Source of the DNA: BJGN01 sp041159865
Lineage (GTDB): Bacteria; Bacteroidota; Bacteroidia; Chitinophagales; Saprospiraceae
Length of the DNA: 64,000 bases
Assembly: GCA_041159865.1 (NCBI GenBank)
Contig: JBEAXK010000063.1
Location: forward strand, 3,377-67,376
Reading direction: 5' to 3'
Shown: positions 32,826-42,635 of the stretch, one piece after another
How the letters are laid out: every line of letters starts with the position of its first letter
Numbering within the stretch: the stretch's first letter is position 1
Notes under the pieces: generated by a model
Databases searched by the model: none
Seen by the model: only the letters and a program-made list of their open reading frames with translations
Told to the model about the DNA's origin: nothing
Position numbers and translations under genes: made by a program

Positions 32826-35369
32826 TTATTTTGCTTTAGACTTTTTTATTGATGTTTTCGCTTTGAATGCTTCCGGAAGTTGCTTTTCGATTATCTTTTT
32901 AATAGTATCTAAATCTAACTGAGCTGCTAATTCATCATCTACCTTTACACCATCAGTTTTGGGAAAGGAGATCATGTCTTTTTTGAAACGAATAAAAGGT
33001 CCCCAACGTCCTCTTTCGATACTAATATGTTCAGTTTCCCAATGTTGAATAAATCTATTATTTTCCTTGTTAATTTTGGCAACAATAAGCTCCTCCATAT
33101 CTTTTTCAGAGATGGTATCAGGATTATATTTTTTAGGAATATTGATAAAAAAATCTTTCCATTTTAAAAATGGACCAAACCTGCCTTTACCTTTAGTAAC
33201 GGGAGCATTCTGATAGTGATATACGGGTGCATCTTCCTTTTCTTTCTGATCAATTAATACCTGAGCCTCTTCCATGGATAAGGTAAAAGGATCAATAGAT
33301 CTTGGAATAGATATAAATTTTTCTCCAAATTTAACATATGGTCCAAATTTACCCTTACCTATTGAAACTTTTTCCTCCAGATAGGTTCCCAGATCTCTAG
33401 GTAAGGAGAAAAGCAAGAGAGCTTCTTCAAAAGTAAGTGTTTCTATAGACTGACCAGCTACTAAATTGCCATATTTAGGTTTTTCATCAGGCCCTAACTC
33501 ATCCTGTGCACCCATTTGGACCACAGGACCTACTCTGGTCATTCTTGTTAAAATAGTCAAACCACTTACAGGGTCTTTTCCAAGAATTCTTTCTCTTGTT
33601 GGCCTTGAGGCACTCTCCATGGTTTGAACAACCAGTTCATGGAAAGGGAAATAGAAATCATTAAGCATTTTAGTCCATGAAATTTTCCCCAAAGCCACTT
33701 CATCAAATTTTTCTTCAATCTCAGCGGTAAAAGAGTAATTCATAATCTCTACAAAATTTTCGTCAAGGAAATCAGCTACTGTAATACCCATATCTGTTGG
33801 TACCAGTCGGTTTTTAAAAGAACCAGTATTTTCCTTTAAAGAAAGAATAGAAATTTTATCATTTTCAAGTTTTAAAACCTGAAATATTTGTTCCACGCCA
33901 TCTCTGGACTCTTTAACCACATAACCTCTCCCTTCCTCCATAATTTTGCTAATAGTTGGAGCATAAGTAGAGGGTCTGCCAATTCCTAATTCCTCTAATT
34001 TCTTCACTAATCCCGCCTCGGAATATCGAGAAGGACCTCTTGTTTGCCTCTCGGTAGCTTTCATTTCCTTTAAAGCCAAAGATTGATCTACTTTAAGAGG
34101 TGGGAGCATTCCTTTTACATCATCTTCTTCTTCATCATCATTAGATTCAAGATAAAGTTTTAAAAATCCATCAAATTTAAGAACCTCACCTTCTGCTTGA
34201 AGAACCGCTTTTGGCAAAGTTGAAATTCCTATTTTAACCAGCGTTTTCTCAAGTACTGCTTCTGCCATTTGTGAAGCCATCGCTCGTTTCCATATAAGTT
34301 CATATAGTCTGCATTCATCTCTATCGCCACTTATTTGCGCTTTTTCAAAATAGGTTGGTCTTATAGCTTCATGTGCCTCTTGCGCATTTGCCGATTTACT
34401 TTTATACCTTCTTGGCGTTGCATATTTTGCACCAAAAGAATGGGTAATTTCCGTTTCAATGGCTTTAATAGCCTGTTCACTTAAATTTGTTGAATCTGTT
34501 CTCATGTAGGAAATATGCCCAGCCTCATATAACTTTTGAGCCACAATCATGGTTCTTTGAACTGAGAAACCTAATTTCCTACTTGCTTCCTGTTGTAAAG
34601 TAGACGTAGTGAAAGGAGGTGCAGGTTTTCTGGTCAGAGGCTTTACCTCAATGGACTGTATATTATATTCTGCACCAATACATTTATTTAAAAAATCACT
34701 GGCCTGATTTATCCCTGATAACTTATTAGTAAGTTCAGATTTTAAAATAACTGATTTCCCCAATTCATTGAAAACAGAGAAATAGGCTTCAACTTTAAAA
34801 AATAGTTCAGAATTAAATTGATTAATTTCCCTTTCTTTTTCTACAATTAATTTTACAGCGACAGATTGTACTCTACCCGCTGATAATTTCCCTTTGACCT
34901 TTCTCCAGAGAATTTCAGATAATTCAAAGCCTACCAGCCTGTCCAGAATTCTTCTTGCCTGTTGAGCATTTACAAGATTTAAATCGATATTTCTTGGCGA
35001 CTGAATAGCCTTCGTTATGGCAGGTTTCGTAATTTCTCTAAATACGATTCTTTTTGTCTGATGAATATCAAGATTTAAAACCTCACATAAATGCCAGGAA
35101 ATAGCTTCACCTTCACGATCCTCGTCCGTTGCCAGCCAAACCTCATCTACTTTTTTAACGGCATCTTTTAAATCTTTTACTAATTTTAGCTTTTCTGGGG
35201 AGATAATATAATGAGGTTTAAAATCCATGGATATGTCCACAGCACTGTTCCCTTTTTCTAAATCTCTGATATGACCATAACTCGATTTAACAGTAAAATC
35301 GCCACCCAGAAATTTTTCAATGGTTTTAGCTTTAGCGGGTGACTCAACAATAAGAAGGTGTTTGGGCAT
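32826..35369 (-). CDS. topA: DNA topoisomerase I
   Basis: An 847-residue type IA topoisomerase that relaxes negative supercoils. The TOPRIM domain opens with HLLIVESPAKAKTIEKFLG (4-22) and has the acidic WLATDEDREGEAI. The catalytic Tyr is in ISYMRTDSTNLS. Instead of zinc fingers, the C-terminus has three 'topoisomerase C-terminal repeat' units (GKGKFGPYVKFGEKFISIPR, GKGRFGPFLKWKDFFINIP, RGRWGPFIRFKKDMISFP) and a Lys-rich tail. This is the usual Bacteroidota layout. A complete promoter lies upstream at 35412-35444, and the DUF3467 gene follows. Confidence 0.97.
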   Translation of the reverse strand: MPKHLLIVESPAKAKTIEKFLGGDFTVKSSYGHIRDLEKGNSAVDISMDFKPHYIISPEKLKLVKDLKDAVKKVDEVWLATDEDREGEAISWHLCEVLNLDIHQTKRIVFREITKPAITKAIQSPRNIDLNLVNAQQARRILDRLVGFELSEILWRKVKGKLSAGRVQSVAVKLIVEKEREINQFNSELFFKVEAYFSVFNELGKSVILKSELTNKLSGINQASDFLNKCIGAEYNIQSIEVKPLTRKPAPPFTTSTLQQEASRKLGFSVQRTMIVAQKLYEAGHISYMRTDSTNLSEQAIKAIETEITHSFGAKYATPRRYKSKSANAQEAHEAIRPTYFEKAQISGDRDECRLYELIWKRAMASQMAEAVLEKTLVKIGISTLPKAVLQAEGEVLKFDGFLKLYLESNDDEEEDDVKGMLPPLKVDQSLALKEMKATERQTRGPSRYSEAGLVKKLEELGIGRPSTYAPTISKIMEEGRGYVVKESRDGVEQIFQVLKLENDKISILSLKENTGSFKNRLVPTDMGITVADFLDENFVEIMNYSFTAEIEEKFDEVALGKISWTKMLNDFYFPFHELVVQTMESASRPTRERILGKDPVSGLTILTRMTRVGPVVQMGAQDELGPDEKPKYGNLVAGQSIETLTFEEALLLFSLPRDLGTYLEEKVSIGKGKFGPYVKFGEKFISIPRSIDPFTLSMEEAQVLIDQKEKEDAPVYHYQNAPVTKGKGRFGPFLKWKDFFINIPKKYNPDTISEKDMEELIVAKINKENNRFIQHWETEHISIERGRWGPFIRFKKDMISFPKTDGVKVDDELAAQLDLDTIKKIIEKQLPEAFKAKTSIKKSKAK

Positions 35370-35411
35370 AATAAAATGTTATATTCAGGAATTGATTTTT
35401 GAATCAAACCC

Positions 35412-35444
35412 CAAAAGTATTGTAAAAAAAATAATAATGTCAAA
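35412..35444 (-). promoter_or_regulatory. topA promoter
   Basis: On the minus strand, TTTG (35441-35444), a 21-base spacer, then TACTTTTG (35412-35419), an exact TAnnTTTG box 42 bases before the topA ATG. Both elements match the Bacteroidota consensus. Confidence 0.75.
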
Positions 35445-35510
35445 TTAATCTCTGAAATTTAGGGTTAAAATATTCAGAATACGATTTTATATCTTTTAAA
35501 TGGGCAAAAA

Positions 35511-36641
35511 ATGATACAATTAGACGGACAATCTTGTAAATATATTTATGTTGCAGCATCAAGCCAACATGTTGGTAAGACTACATCGACCTTGGGGATT
35601 GTTGCTAATTTACTTGCAAAGGGTTATAATACAGGTTACTGTAAGCCTGTAGGTCAAAAGTTTATTTCTTTGAATGGAACGATAGCAGATAAAGATGCCG
35701 TTTTATTTTCTGAAGTGATAGGATTTAGAATGAAACCAGAGATTCACAGCCCAGTAATTTTAGGTAAAGGAGTTACCAAGGAATTTTTAGATAATCCTGA
35801 GAAGTTTAATTTTGAGGAAAAATTAATGATTGCGCATAAAGAGCTAAGTGAGCAATATGATATTGTTGTATATGAAGGAACAGGACACCCTGGCGTGGGT
35901 AGTATTGTAGATTTATCTAATGCAAGAGTTGCAAAATTATTAAATGCTGGGGTCATTATGGTCGTAGAGGGAGGTATTGGAAGCACTATTGATATGTTAA
36001 ACATGAACCTTTCCTTATTTAGAGAAGAAAATGTTCCTGTTTTAGGAATCATAGTAAATAAAGTAAAACCAGAAAAAAAAGAAGAAATCGTGCATTATCT
36101 TAATCTCAAACTAAAACAGTTGAATCTAAAATTATTAGGCGTACTTCCTTATGATAATTCCCTTTCTCTACCTATTATGGAGGCCATCAGGCAAGCTGTA
36201 GAAGGTAGAGTAGTTTTAAATGAGGAATATATGAATAACAGGATCGAAGATTTTATAGCTGGATCTTTAATTGATGCGGAAGAATTTGCTGCAACTGAAA
36301 ATTTATTGCTTGTAACGAGTATAAAAAGAATTGGTGAAGCCATAAAAAAAATCAAAGCGATCACCGCTGCAAAAGGACTTAAAAAATCACCTTTGTCGGG
36401 CGTTATCATAACCAGTGATGGCAGACAACATAAATGGATTGATCCGGAAGAATTAAATCTTCCCTATTTAAAAACACATAAAATACCCGTTATTACTACT
36501 TTACTCGACACCTATGGATCGGTAGTTAAGGTGAGCAGAATTGAAGTGAAAATTAATAACCGAACTCCTTGGAAATCAAAACGTGCCATTGAACTGATTT
36601 CAGATAATGTGGACTTTGATACCTTGCTAAAAAGTATATGA
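35511..36641 (+). CDS. BioD-like ATPase fused to DRTGG domain (phosphotransacetylase N-terminal-like)
   Basis: A 376-residue protein. The N-terminal domain is a dethiobiotin-synthetase-like P-loop ATPase (IYVAASSQHVGKTTSTLGIV, near 12-31, and VVYEGTGHPGVGSIVDLSNA). The C-terminal half holds a DRTGG domain (near 220-330, with PVITTLLDTYGSVVKVSRIE). This pair is the regulatory N-terminal module of long phosphate acetyltransferases, but the PTA catalytic domain is missing and no pta gene is adjacent. It could be a sensor or regulator; the ligand is unknown. It lies 16 bases upstream of purB. Confidence 0.78.
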   Translation: MIQLDGQSCKYIYVAASSQHVGKTTSTLGIVANLLAKGYNTGYCKPVGQKFISLNGTIADKDAVLFSEVIGFRMKPEIHSPVILGKGVTKEFLDNPEKFNFEEKLMIAHKELSEQYDIVVYEGTGHPGVGSIVDLSNARVAKLLNAGVIMVVEGGIGSTIDMLNMNLSLFREENVPVLGIIVNKVKPEKKEEIVHYLNLKLKQLNLKLLGVLPYDNSLSLPIMEAIRQAVEGRVVLNEEYMNNRIEDFIAGSLIDAEEFAATENLLLVTSIKRIGEAIKKIKAITAAKGLKKSPLSGVIITSDGRQHKWIDPEELNLPYLKTHKIPVITTLLDTYGSVVKVSRIEVKINNRTPWKSKRAIELISDNVDFDTLLKSI

Positions 36642-36657
36642 ACCTTTAATTTTTTTT

Positions 36658-38001
36658 ATGATAAACGCAATTTCACCTATTGATGGTCGCTATGCTGACA
36701 AAACAAAGGAATTAACACCCTTTTTCAGCGAATATGCTTTAATAAAATACAGAATTTATATAGAAATTCATTATTTATTGAAATTATCAAATCAGATTTC
36801 ATTTCGAGGATCGAATCTAATTGAATCAAACAAAGAAGCCATACTAGCCATTTTCTCACAATTTGACGAACATGAGGCAGAAAAAATAAAGAAAATTGAA
36901 ATCACAACAAATCATGACATAAAAGCAGTAGAATACTACTTAAAAGATAAGTTTAAAGAATTAGGTATATCAGAAGTTGCTGAATGGATACATTTCGGTT
37001 TAACATCTCAAGACATAAATAATACCGCAATACCATTGTCCATTAAAGAATATTTGCATGAAAAATATTTACCCAACTTAACTAACCTACAGCAAAAAAT
37101 AATGGAAATGGAAGACTCCTGGTTTCATATTCCCTTACTAGCAAGAACTCACGGTCAACCTGCATCGCCTACAACGCTTGGAAAAGAAATGGGAGTATTT
37201 GCTTCTCGGTTAAAAGTACAGATAGATCAACTCAAAAAACTACCCTTAAATGGAAAATTTGGGGGTGCAACAGGAAATTTCAATGCACATTATATAGCTT
37301 TTCCGAATGTCAACTGGCATGCTTTTGCAGAAGAATTTTTATCTTCCATAGGCTTGGAGAGATCAAAACCTACTACTCAAATTGAGCACTATGATAATCT
37401 GGCTGCACTCTTTCATAATCTGCAACGAATAAATACAATTTTAATAGATTTTTCCAGAGATATCTGGACTTATATATCTATGGATTATTTTAAACAAAAA
37501 ACTATTGCAGGTGAAATTGGATCTTCTGCTATGCCTCATAAAGTGAATCCAATTGATTTTGAAAATGCAGAAGGAAATTTTGGAGTAGCAAATGCTCTTT
37601 TTCAGCATTTGGCTGAAAAATTACCCATATCCAGGTTACAGCGAGACCTTACTGATAGCACAGTTTTAAGAAACACGGGTGTTCCATTTGCACATACCCT
37701 AATAGCAGTAAAATCTATTGAAAAAGGAATAACTAAATTATTGGTTCAGGAAGAAAAAATTGCTGGGGATTTACGAAACAACTGGATGGTAGTCGCAGAG
37801 GCCATTCAGACTGTTCTTCGAAGAGAAGGATATCCAAAGCCTTATGAAGCACTGAAAGAATTAACCCGAGGTGTAACGCAAATATCAGAAAATGAAATGC
37901 AACTGTTTATAGATCAGCTTCAGGTAGATGCAAAAATTAAAATGGAACTAAAAAATATAACGCCATTTAATTATATTGGAAAAGCGGAAAAATCACATTA
38001 A
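36658..38001 (+). CDS. purB: adenylosuccinate lyase
   Basis: A 447-residue lyase of the fumarase/aspartase superfamily. It performs two steps of purine synthesis: SAICAR cleavage and adenylosuccinate to AMP. MINAISPIDGRYADKTKEL opens the protein; TTNHDIKAVEYYLKDK, FGLTSQDINNTAIP and LLARTHGQPASPTTLGKEM follow. The superfamily signature is GEIGSSAMPHKVNPIDFENAEGN with the mobile catalytic Ser. Length is normal. It is downstream of the BioD-like/DRTGG gene and 10 bases upstream of the CocE-type gene. Confidence 0.97.
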   Translation: MINAISPIDGRYADKTKELTPFFSEYALIKYRIYIEIHYLLKLSNQISFRGSNLIESNKEAILAIFSQFDEHEAEKIKKIEITTNHDIKAVEYYLKDKFKELGISEVAEWIHFGLTSQDINNTAIPLSIKEYLHEKYLPNLTNLQQKIMEMEDSWFHIPLLARTHGQPASPTTLGKEMGVFASRLKVQIDQLKKLPLNGKFGGATGNFNAHYIAFPNVNWHAFAEEFLSSIGLERSKPTTQIEHYDNLAALFHNLQRINTILIDFSRDIWTYISMDYFKQKTIAGEIGSSAMPHKVNPIDFENAEGNFGVANALFQHLAEKLPISRLQRDLTDSTVLRNTGVPFAHTLIAVKSIEKGITKLLVQEEKIAGDLRNNWMVVAEAIQTVLRREGYPKPYEALKELTRGVTQISENEMQLFIDQLQVDAKIKMELKNITPFNYIGKAEKSH

Positions 38002-38011
38002 AACCGAAAAC

Positions 38012-39883
38012 ATGAAAAAACATTTATTTTTTCTTTTCTTATTGCCCTATTTTTTATTGGGGCAAACAGAAACAATCACTTTAGAAAAATTAAAAGAGAT
38101 TGCTGTTGTAGATCAAAAAGTTATGATGCCAATGAGGGATGGTATCAGATTGGCTACCGATATTTACAGACCTAAAACACCTGGCAAATATCCGGTTATT
38201 CTCTCAAAAACACCTTATAATTTCAATCAATGGATAGATGGCAAAGAGATGATCCGGCAATATGAAGCAGCCTATGATGCAGTAAAAAAAGGATATGTTT
38301 ATATCGTACAAAATGAAAGAGGACGCTTTTTCTCAGAAGGTATATGGGATATATTAGGAACCCCGACAACCGATGGGTATGATGCATTTACATGGATTTC
38401 TTCCCAAGATTGGTCGAATAAAAAAATAGGAACAATTGGCTGTTCTTCAACTGCAGAATGGCAAATGGCAGTCGCTTCCCTGGATCATCCTGCACATACC
38501 GCCCTTATACCACAAGGATTCGGTGCAGGCGTTGGAAGAATTGGTGGTTTGTACGAACAAGGAAACTGGTTTAGAGGAGGTGCTCAACAAATGTTATTTA
38601 CTTCCTGGCTTTATGGAGTGCAAAATGACCGTGTCAGGCCTATGTTTCCAGTGGATATCACACAAGAAGAATTAATACGAGTTTCTAGAAATTTTGATTT
38701 AGCTCCCGAAAACCCTAAAGTAGATTGGAGTGTAGCTCTAAAACACCTGCCCGTTCAAGATATAATTAAAAATGTAAATGGACCAATCGGAGTTTATGAG
38801 GATATGATACGCAGAAAACCAAATGACCCTAAATGGTATCAAGGTGGACTTTTCCATGACAATATGGCATTTAATAAACCTTCTTTCTGGTTCGTTTCTT
38901 GGTATGACGTAGCATCAACACCCAACATAGCCTTGTTTAATCTTTTGAGAGATAAATCAAAATTCCCCAAAGCAGCCGATAATCAATATCTCGTCATTGC
39001 ACCAACGTTACACTGTTCTTTCAAAAGAGCCACAGAAAATACGACTGTTGGTGAAAGAAATGTCGGAGATGCCCGACTTGATTATGACGCATTGACCTAT
39101 AGCTGGTTTGATTATTGGTTAAAATCTGAGGAAAATGGGATAAAAAATAAACTGCCAAGGGTTCAATATTTTACTATGGGATCTAATAAATGGCAACAGA
39201 GTGAAACCTGGCCACCCGCTGAAGCGAAGGCTACTACCTACTATCTCAATAGTGGCGGCAAGGCTAATACCAGAAATGGAAATGGCAGCCTGACTTTGGC
39301 ACCACCAAAAGTTGATCAACCTGATGAATTTATTTATAATCCGGAAAATCCAGTTCCTTCTTTTGGCGGAAATGTTTGCTGTATTGGTAATGCCATACAA
39401 GGTGGATCTTTTGATCAGCAAACGATGGAACTAAGAGAAGATATTTTAGTGTATTCTACTCCCCCATTAACAGAAGATGTTGAAATAAGCGGTTTTATTG
39501 AATCTGTTCTCTTTGTATCTTCTGATGCTAAAGACACCGATTTTACCTTAAAATTGATTGATGTATATCCAGACGGAAAAGCTTATAATCTCGATGAAAC
39601 GATCCAGAGAGTAAGATACAGAGAAGGGTATGAAAAAGAAGTATTTATGGATAATAATCAGGTATATGAAGTGAAACTCTCAGCTCTTTCAACCAGCAAC
39701 TTTTTTCCAAAAGGACACCAGATCAGAATTGAAATTTCAAGCAGTAATTTTCCTCGTTTTGAAAGAAACTTAAATACAGGTGGAAATAATTATGATGAAA
39801 GTAAAGGGGTAATAGCCAGAAACAAAGTTCATCACAGTACAAAATATCCATCAAGAATTATTTTACCCTTGATAAAAAAATAA
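38012..39883 (+). CDS. secreted CocE/NonD-family hydrolase (X-Pro dipeptidyl-peptidase/acylase-like)
   Basis: A 623-residue secreted hydrolase. The ATG at 38012 gives a clean signal peptide (KKHLFFLFLLPYFLLGQ) and clears purB; a start upstream would overlap it. The alpha/beta-hydrolase domain shows MPMRDGIRLATDIYRP, YVYIVQNERGRFFSEG, WISSQDWSNKKIGTIGCSSTAEWQ (nucleophile Ser in GCSS) and YLVIAPTLHCSF. A C-terminal jelly-roll (PepX_C, about 450-623) follows, with VEISGFIESVLFVSSDAKDT. The family includes X-prolyl dipeptidyl-peptidases, cocaine esterase and glutaryl-7-ACA acylases; substrate undetermined. Confidence 0.9.
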   Translation: MKKHLFFLFLLPYFLLGQTETITLEKLKEIAVVDQKVMMPMRDGIRLATDIYRPKTPGKYPVILSKTPYNFNQWIDGKEMIRQYEAAYDAVKKGYVYIVQNERGRFFSEGIWDILGTPTTDGYDAFTWISSQDWSNKKIGTIGCSSTAEWQMAVASLDHPAHTALIPQGFGAGVGRIGGLYEQGNWFRGGAQQMLFTSWLYGVQNDRVRPMFPVDITQEELIRVSRNFDLAPENPKVDWSVALKHLPVQDIIKNVNGPIGVYEDMIRRKPNDPKWYQGGLFHDNMAFNKPSFWFVSWYDVASTPNIALFNLLRDKSKFPKAADNQYLVIAPTLHCSFKRATENTTVGERNVGDARLDYDALTYSWFDYWLKSEENGIKNKLPRVQYFTMGSNKWQQSETWPPAEAKATTYYLNSGGKANTRNGNGSLTLAPPKVDQPDEFIYNPENPVPSFGGNVCCIGNAIQGGSFDQQTMELREDILVYSTPPLTEDVEISGFIESVLFVSSDAKDTDFTLKLIDVYPDGKAYNLDETIQRVRYREGYEKEVFMDNNQVYEVKLSALSTSNFFPKGHQIRIEISSSNFPRFERNLNTGGNNYDESKGVIARNKVHHSTKYPSRIILPLIKK

Positions 39884-39886
39884 GCA

Positions 39887-41287
39887 TTAAAGGAATTCTT
39901 GTCCCGAACTCAAGAGTTCGGGATAAGAAATTCTTTGATGATAAAAAGTCTTTATATATTCTTTAAATACATCTTTACAAAGTTCCAGTTCTTCAAAAGA
40001 TAACCTTGATTCCTGAAACTGACCTAACTTTATTTTGTTTTCTATCAATCTGTCAATTAATTCGAACATATCTCTTTCTGTCGGATTTTTCAAACTTCGA
40101 CAAGCAGCCTCAACGGTATCTGCTAACATAACAATCGACTGTTCTCTGGTAGAAGGTTTAGGACCTGGATAAGTGAAATCTGATTCATTTCCTTGACATT
40201 CATCTTGAGACGCCTTAAATTTTCTGTAAAAATATTCTACTTTGGTGGTTCCATGATGGGTTCTGATGAAATCAATGATAATTTCAGGTAAACGATATTT
40301 TCTGCCTAATTCTATCCCATCATTTACATGTTTTATGATAAGTTCAGCACTTCTGTTGAAAGACTGATTTTCATAAGGATTAAAAGTTTGCATGTTTTCA
40401 TTAAAATATCCAGGATTTACCAATTTACCAATATCATGGTATAACCCCCCAACTCTACAAAGGAGACTGTTTACATGAATTTTCTGTGCAGCTGCTTCAG
40501 CTAAATAACTTACCTGTATGGAGTGTTGATAAGTTCCAGGTGCTTTTTGAGCTAATTCTTTTAATAAAAAATTATCAAGACTTCCTAATTCCATTAATGA
40601 AAATGAGGAAGTAAAAGAAAATATTTTCTCTAAAAAAGGTATGATGAGATATGTAATTAGCAATAAGAAAGTCTGAATAAATACAAAGAAAAATATATGA
40701 TTTTTGGAGGTATTTAAGGGAGAATATATCATTTTTAAACTTCCTAATAACAATAAGGAAGAAAAACTTACCACAAAAATGCTACCAATAATAAATAGGG
40801 GTTTTTTGCTGTCAAATGGCAAAAATAAAATTAAAAGACCAGTAAAAAGCTGCAAAAACAGCCATTCAACTGGAGCACTCAAGGAAAGTGAAATACTTAA
40901 AATAGTAGCCAGATAAATAGCAAAAGACAGACTTTCAGAATAAAAATATTTGATAACCAATAAAATAATTCCCAAAGGTAAGGAATAGATTAAATCAATA
41001 TTAAATTGATTAAGTACATGAGCAGAAAGAACAAAAAATGGAATCCAGCACAATAAAAAAAAGATAGATCTTGGTAATTTTTCATCTACATTTAAAGATC
41101 TAAAAATAATAAGAGTCAATAAGGAAAATATGCAGATCAATACAGAAACTAAGCCAAGATGATTTAAAAAATCACCTTTATTAAAAACTTGAAAAAACAC
41201 ATATAAAGAGAAAACAGTTAATCCTGTAAAGATTATTATGGTAACAAGACGAAATGAATTTGCCGAAAAAACATTATTAGCAGGCAT
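39887..41287 (-). CDS. PgpH/7TMR-HD-type membrane HD phosphodiesterase lacking the extracellular domain
   Basis: A 466-residue protein: six or seven transmembrane helices (about 13-220), then a cytoplasmic HD domain with APGTYQHSIQVSYLAEAAA (His255), GGLYHDIGKL (His284-Asp285), IIDFIRTHHGTTK and a late AD (MLADTVEAACRS). This matches the membrane and HD parts of the 7TMR-HD family, whose member PgpH hydrolyses c-di-AMP. The large extracellular 7TMR-HDED domain that normally precedes the helices is absent. The intact HD residues suggest phosphodiesterase activity; the nucleotide is inferred. It is the last gene of the gatC-ABC-PduO leftward run. Confidence 0.8.
   Translation of the reverse strand: MPANNVFSANSFRLVTIIIFTGLTVFSLYVFFQVFNKGDFLNHLGLVSVLICIFSLLTLIIFRSLNVDEKLPRSIFFLLCWIPFFVLSAHVLNQFNIDLIYSLPLGIILLVIKYFYSESLSFAIYLATILSISLSLSAPVEWLFLQLFTGLLILFLPFDSKKPLFIIGSIFVVSFSSLLLLGSLKMIYSPLNTSKNHIFFFVFIQTFLLLITYLIIPFLEKIFSFTSSFSLMELGSLDNFLLKELAQKAPGTYQHSIQVSYLAEAAAQKIHVNSLLCRVGGLYHDIGKLVNPGYFNENMQTFNPYENQSFNRSAELIIKHVNDGIELGRKYRLPEIIIDFIRTHHGTTKVEYFYRKFKASQDECQGNESDFTYPGPKPSTREQSIVMLADTVEAACRSLKNPTERDMFELIDRLIENKIKLGQFQESRLSFEELELCKDVFKEYIKTFYHQRISYPELLSSGQEFL
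39902..39923. terminator. GC-rich hairpin inside the coding end of the HD gene
   Basis: TCCCGAACTC (39902-39911) and GAGTTCGGGA (39914-39923) are perfect inverted repeats with only two bases between them; an 8-bp stem with a 6-base loop is more realistic. It codes for part of the C-terminal YPELLSSGQ of the HD protein and lies 18 bases beyond the stop of the convergent CocE-type gene. Neither side has a strong T-tract, so a terminator role is probable rather than shown. Confidence 0.5.
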
Positions 41288-41340
41288 AACTTAAATTGCC
41301 CTGCAAATTTATAGGAAATTAAAAGAAATCAAAATTTATT

Positions 41341-41883
41341 TTAATTCCCCTTCCAGACAATTTCCTCCACATTAAGCCTTTTCGCATGAAACCTTGCTAA
41401 GGTGAACAAAAAATCAGAGAATCGATTAATAAAAGCTAATATTTGACTGTCTACAGATTCAAATTCAGATAGTGAAACAATATTTCTTTCAACTCTTCTG
41501 CATACTACACGGGCAAGGTGACAATATGAAATAAGTACATTTCCACCAGGTAAAATAAAATTTGTCAAAGGTGATAATCTGTCATCCATTCTATCAATTT
41601 CATCTTCCAGTTTTTGAATTAAGTCAACAGAAAGTTCAGGTGCCTTAAAGGTACTATTAGAAGGTGTGGCCAACTTCGAACCTACTACAAATAATTGATT
41701 CTGTATATATCTCAGAAAATTAACTGAAGATTGTTCCTCGGTTAAATCAGCTAAAAGCCCTATCCATGCATTTAACTCATCCACACCACCGTAAGCTTCA
41801 ATTCGAATATTATTTTTTAGAATTGGCTTACCGCCAATCAAGGAAGTTTTTCCTGAGTCCCCGTTTTTGGTATATATTTTCAT
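41341..41883 (-). CDS. PduO-type cob(I)yrinic acid a,c-diamide adenosyltransferase
   Basis: A 180-residue ATP:corrinoid adenosyltransferase of the PduO family, which makes adenosylcobalamin. MKIYTKNGDSGKTSLIGGKP (1-20) is the ATP-binding motif. RIEAYGGVDELNAWIGLL, FILPGGNVLISYCHLARVVCRRVERNIV (with the key Arg residues) and NRFSDFLFTLAR follow. The family is trimeric and cytoplasmic. It suggests that the cell uses B12; no other cobalamin gene lies nearby. It follows the ABC ATPase gene by 15 bases. Confidence 0.95.
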   Translation of the reverse strand: MKIYTKNGDSGKTSLIGGKPILKNNIRIEAYGGVDELNAWIGLLADLTEEQSSVNFLRYIQNQLFVVGSKLATPSNSTFKAPELSVDLIQKLEDEIDRMDDRLSPLTNFILPGGNVLISYCHLARVVCRRVERNIVSLSEFESVDSQILAFINRFSDFLFTLARFHAKRLNVEEIVWKGN

Positions 41884-41898
41884 AAAGATAGATAGAAA

Positions 41899-42618
41899 TT
41901 ATACAGGAATCTGAACACTTTGAATAGATTGATTTAAAACATCACTTTCAATAAATCCATCCTTTAACTTTACAATTCTATGTGCATGGGCCGCAATATC
42001 TGGTTCGTGAGTAACCAAAATAATCGTATTTCCATTTTTATGAATCTCTTCAAAAAGCTGCATAATTTCGTAAGAAGTTTTTGAATCCAGATTACCTGTT
42101 GGTTCATCAGCAAGAATAATAGAAGGGTTGTTAACCAGAGCCCGGGCTACAGCAACTCTTTGTCTTTGTCCGCCGGAAAGTTCATTGGGTTTATGATCCA
42201 TTCTATCTTTTAGCCCCACAGCAGTGAGCATTTCTTCGGCCTTTTTTAGGCGAACACTTTTAGGAATACCTGCATAAACAAGAGGAAGAGCTACGTTTTC
42301 CAAGGCAGAAAGTCGAGGTAACAGATTAAAAGTCTGAAATACAAAGCCTATTTCTTTGTTTCTGACAACGGCTAATTCGGTATCACCCATATTGGCCACA
42401 TTACTACCATTCAAGATATAAATTCCAGAAGATGGGGTATCAAGGCAACCTAAAAGATTCATTAAAGTAGATTTACCTGAACCAGACGGACCCATTAATG
42501 CAACATATTCGTTTTTATATATATTGAGACTAGCTGATTGTAAGGCTTTTACTTCCGTATCTCCCATAATATAGGTTTTACGAAGGTTCTCAAAAGAAAT
42601 AAGCGGATCCTTGTTCAT
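41899..42618 (-). CDS. MacB/LolD-type ABC transporter ATP-binding protein
   Basis: A 239-residue ABC ATPase with Walker A GPSGSGKSTLMNLLG (near 43-57), Q-loop FVFQTFNLLPRLSALENV, signature LSGGQRQRVAVARAL and Walker B IILADEPTGNLDS. The sequence is of the MacB/LolD/FtsE class that pairs with FtsX-like permeases for lipoprotein, peptide or antibiotic export. No permease gene is adjacent, so its partner is encoded elsewhere. It lies between gatC and the PduO gene on the minus strand. Confidence 0.93.
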   Translation of the reverse strand: MNKDPLISFENLRKTYIMGDTEVKALQSASLNIYKNEYVALMGPSGSGKSTLMNLLGCLDTPSSGIYILNGSNVANMGDTELAVVRNKEIGFVFQTFNLLPRLSALENVALPLVYAGIPKSVRLKKAEEMLTAVGLKDRMDHKPNELSGGQRQRVAVARALVNNPSIILADEPTGNLDSKTSYEIMQLFEEIHKNGNTIILVTHEPDIAAHAHRIVKLKDGFIESDVLNQSIQSVQIPV

Positions 42619-42635
42619 TTTTAGTTTGTTTAAAC

